A stretch of 61,689 nucleotides of DNA from Pontibacter qinzhouensis (GTDB lineage Bacteria > Bacteroidota > Bacteroidia > Cytophagales > Hymenobacteraceae): assembly GCF_008017455.1 (NCBI RefSeq), contig NZ_VRTY01000030.1, forward strand, positions 1-61,689, given 5' to 3'. The notes under the pieces were generated by a model. It made no database searches. It was not told the origin of the DNA and saw only the letters and a list, made by a program, of their open reading frames with translations. This document shows positions 61,359 through 61,689 of this stretch, in pieces; the first letter of the stretch is position 1; the number at the start of each line of letters is the position of its first letter. Both the position numbers and the translations under genes were made by a program.

Positions 61359-61415
61359 CTCCTTGGCTAAATTTGATTCAAAATCCTTTGGAAGGCTGTT
61401 TCCATTAGAATAATT
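61359..61415 (+). repeat. Family A repeat, copy 18
   Basis: Degenerate start CTCCTTGGC, core TCCTTTGGAAGGCTGTTT, ends CATTAGAATAATT; 20 bp after the AraC stop. Confidence 0.85.
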
Positions 61416-61460
61416 CGATTGTGGGGCAGCAAAGGGTTTCTTCTCTCTTCTTTCACTTCC

Positions 61461-61620
61461 ACACTTTTGTCACTCTGCAAGGATCTTGTGGGCAAGATCC
61501 ATCAGCAGCGGCTACAGGTGTTGTAGCCTAAGTTCGCATAGTAGCTTTTACTTACTGGCATAGGGGCGTGATTTATTTCATAGCTGAAGTCTTTGTTTTT
61601 TTGTTTTGATATAAAAAGAT
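61461..61620 (+). repeat. Family B repeat, copy 2 (about 160 bp)
   Basis: ACACTTTTGTCACTCTGCAA, the perfect palindrome GGATCTTG-TGGG-CAAGATCC, CCTAAGTTCGCATAG and GAAGTCTTTGTTTTTTTG, in the same order as copy 1. The rest of the window after it holds no gene. Confidence 0.85.
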
Positions 61621-61689
61621 TGAATTAGGCACTTGTTTAATGGCTAAGAAAGCTGTAAATTGATTGAAATAGAGCTATTTACATGGAGA

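Noticed and set aside
1..61689. tRNA, rRNA genes, CRISPR arrays or phage structural genes
   Set aside because: No cloverleaf-like sequence, no regularly spaced repeat array and no phage proteins were seen; the repeats found are dispersed, not arrayed.

Overview
The window looks like a chromosomal segment of a Bacteroidota bacterium, probably Cytophagales/Hymenobacteraceae (Pontibacter-like; genus is my inference). Reasons: a SusC/SusD outer-membrane pair, Bacteroidota-type promoters (TTTG about 19-21 bp upstream of TAnnTTTG) before several genes, weak Shine-Dalgarno sequences, an S16 protein with a long Ala/Glu-rich tail, and L-rhamnose genes of the RhaI/RhaEW type. No tRNA, rRNA or CRISPR array was seen.

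Layout. 1-6.35 kb: end of an exopolysaccharide locus (UDP-glucose dehydrogenase end, UDP-glucuronate decarboxylase, four glycosyltransferase-like genes) with an AT-rich insert at about 1.8-4.4 kb. 6.3-9.7 kb: TPR protein, M42-type peptidase, and a gene-poor stretch holding a decayed insertion sequence. 9.7-19.3 kb: housekeeping genes (membrane pyrophosphatase, hpt, adk, obgE, grpE-dnaJ, an ABC-2 exporter). 19.6-31.7 kb: corA, YigZ, an FdtA/FdtB-like amino-sugar pair, a methyltransferase-like protein, PBP1A, an epimerase, folE with a 6-pyruvoyl-tetrahydropterin-synthase gene, and a lipoprotein with a degenerate pyrophosphatase fold. 31.8-34.2 kb: rpsP-rimM-trmD-rplS. 34.3-35.3 kb: a mazEF module with a clear operator. 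35.6-37.8 kb: a WzxE-like flippase and a GT2 glycosyltransferase. 38.6-45.2 kb: L-rhamnose uptake and catabolism (kinase, isomerase, fused aldolase/dehydrogenase, transporter). 46.7-56.5 kb: universal stress protein, prolyl oligopeptidase, AraC regulator and SusC/SusD. 57.4-61.3 kb: lutABC lactate oxidation genes divergent from a second AraC regulator.

How genes fit together. Rhamnose import and cleavage should give dihydroxyacetone phosphate and L-lactaldehyde/L-lactate; the LutABC complex 14 kb away could turn L-lactate into pyruvate. A 14-bp motif is shared by the start of the kinase gene and the lutA/AraC intergenic region, which suggests (but does not prove) co-regulation.

The most unusual signal is a family of about 18 short (about 57 bp) intergenic repeats. 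Each has a conserved ACCCTTGA end, a small hairpin (GCCTTCNGAAGG followed by a T-rich run) and a conserved CATTAGAATAATT end. Most are oriented so that the ACCCTTGA end follows a stop codon closely, like portable terminators; one supplies the last codons and stop of a gene. Further repeats (a 235-bp inverted-repeat element, a 160-bp family, REP-like palindromes), a decayed copy of the prolyl oligopeptidase 3' end, and an internally deleted transposase show a genome shaped by small mobile elements.
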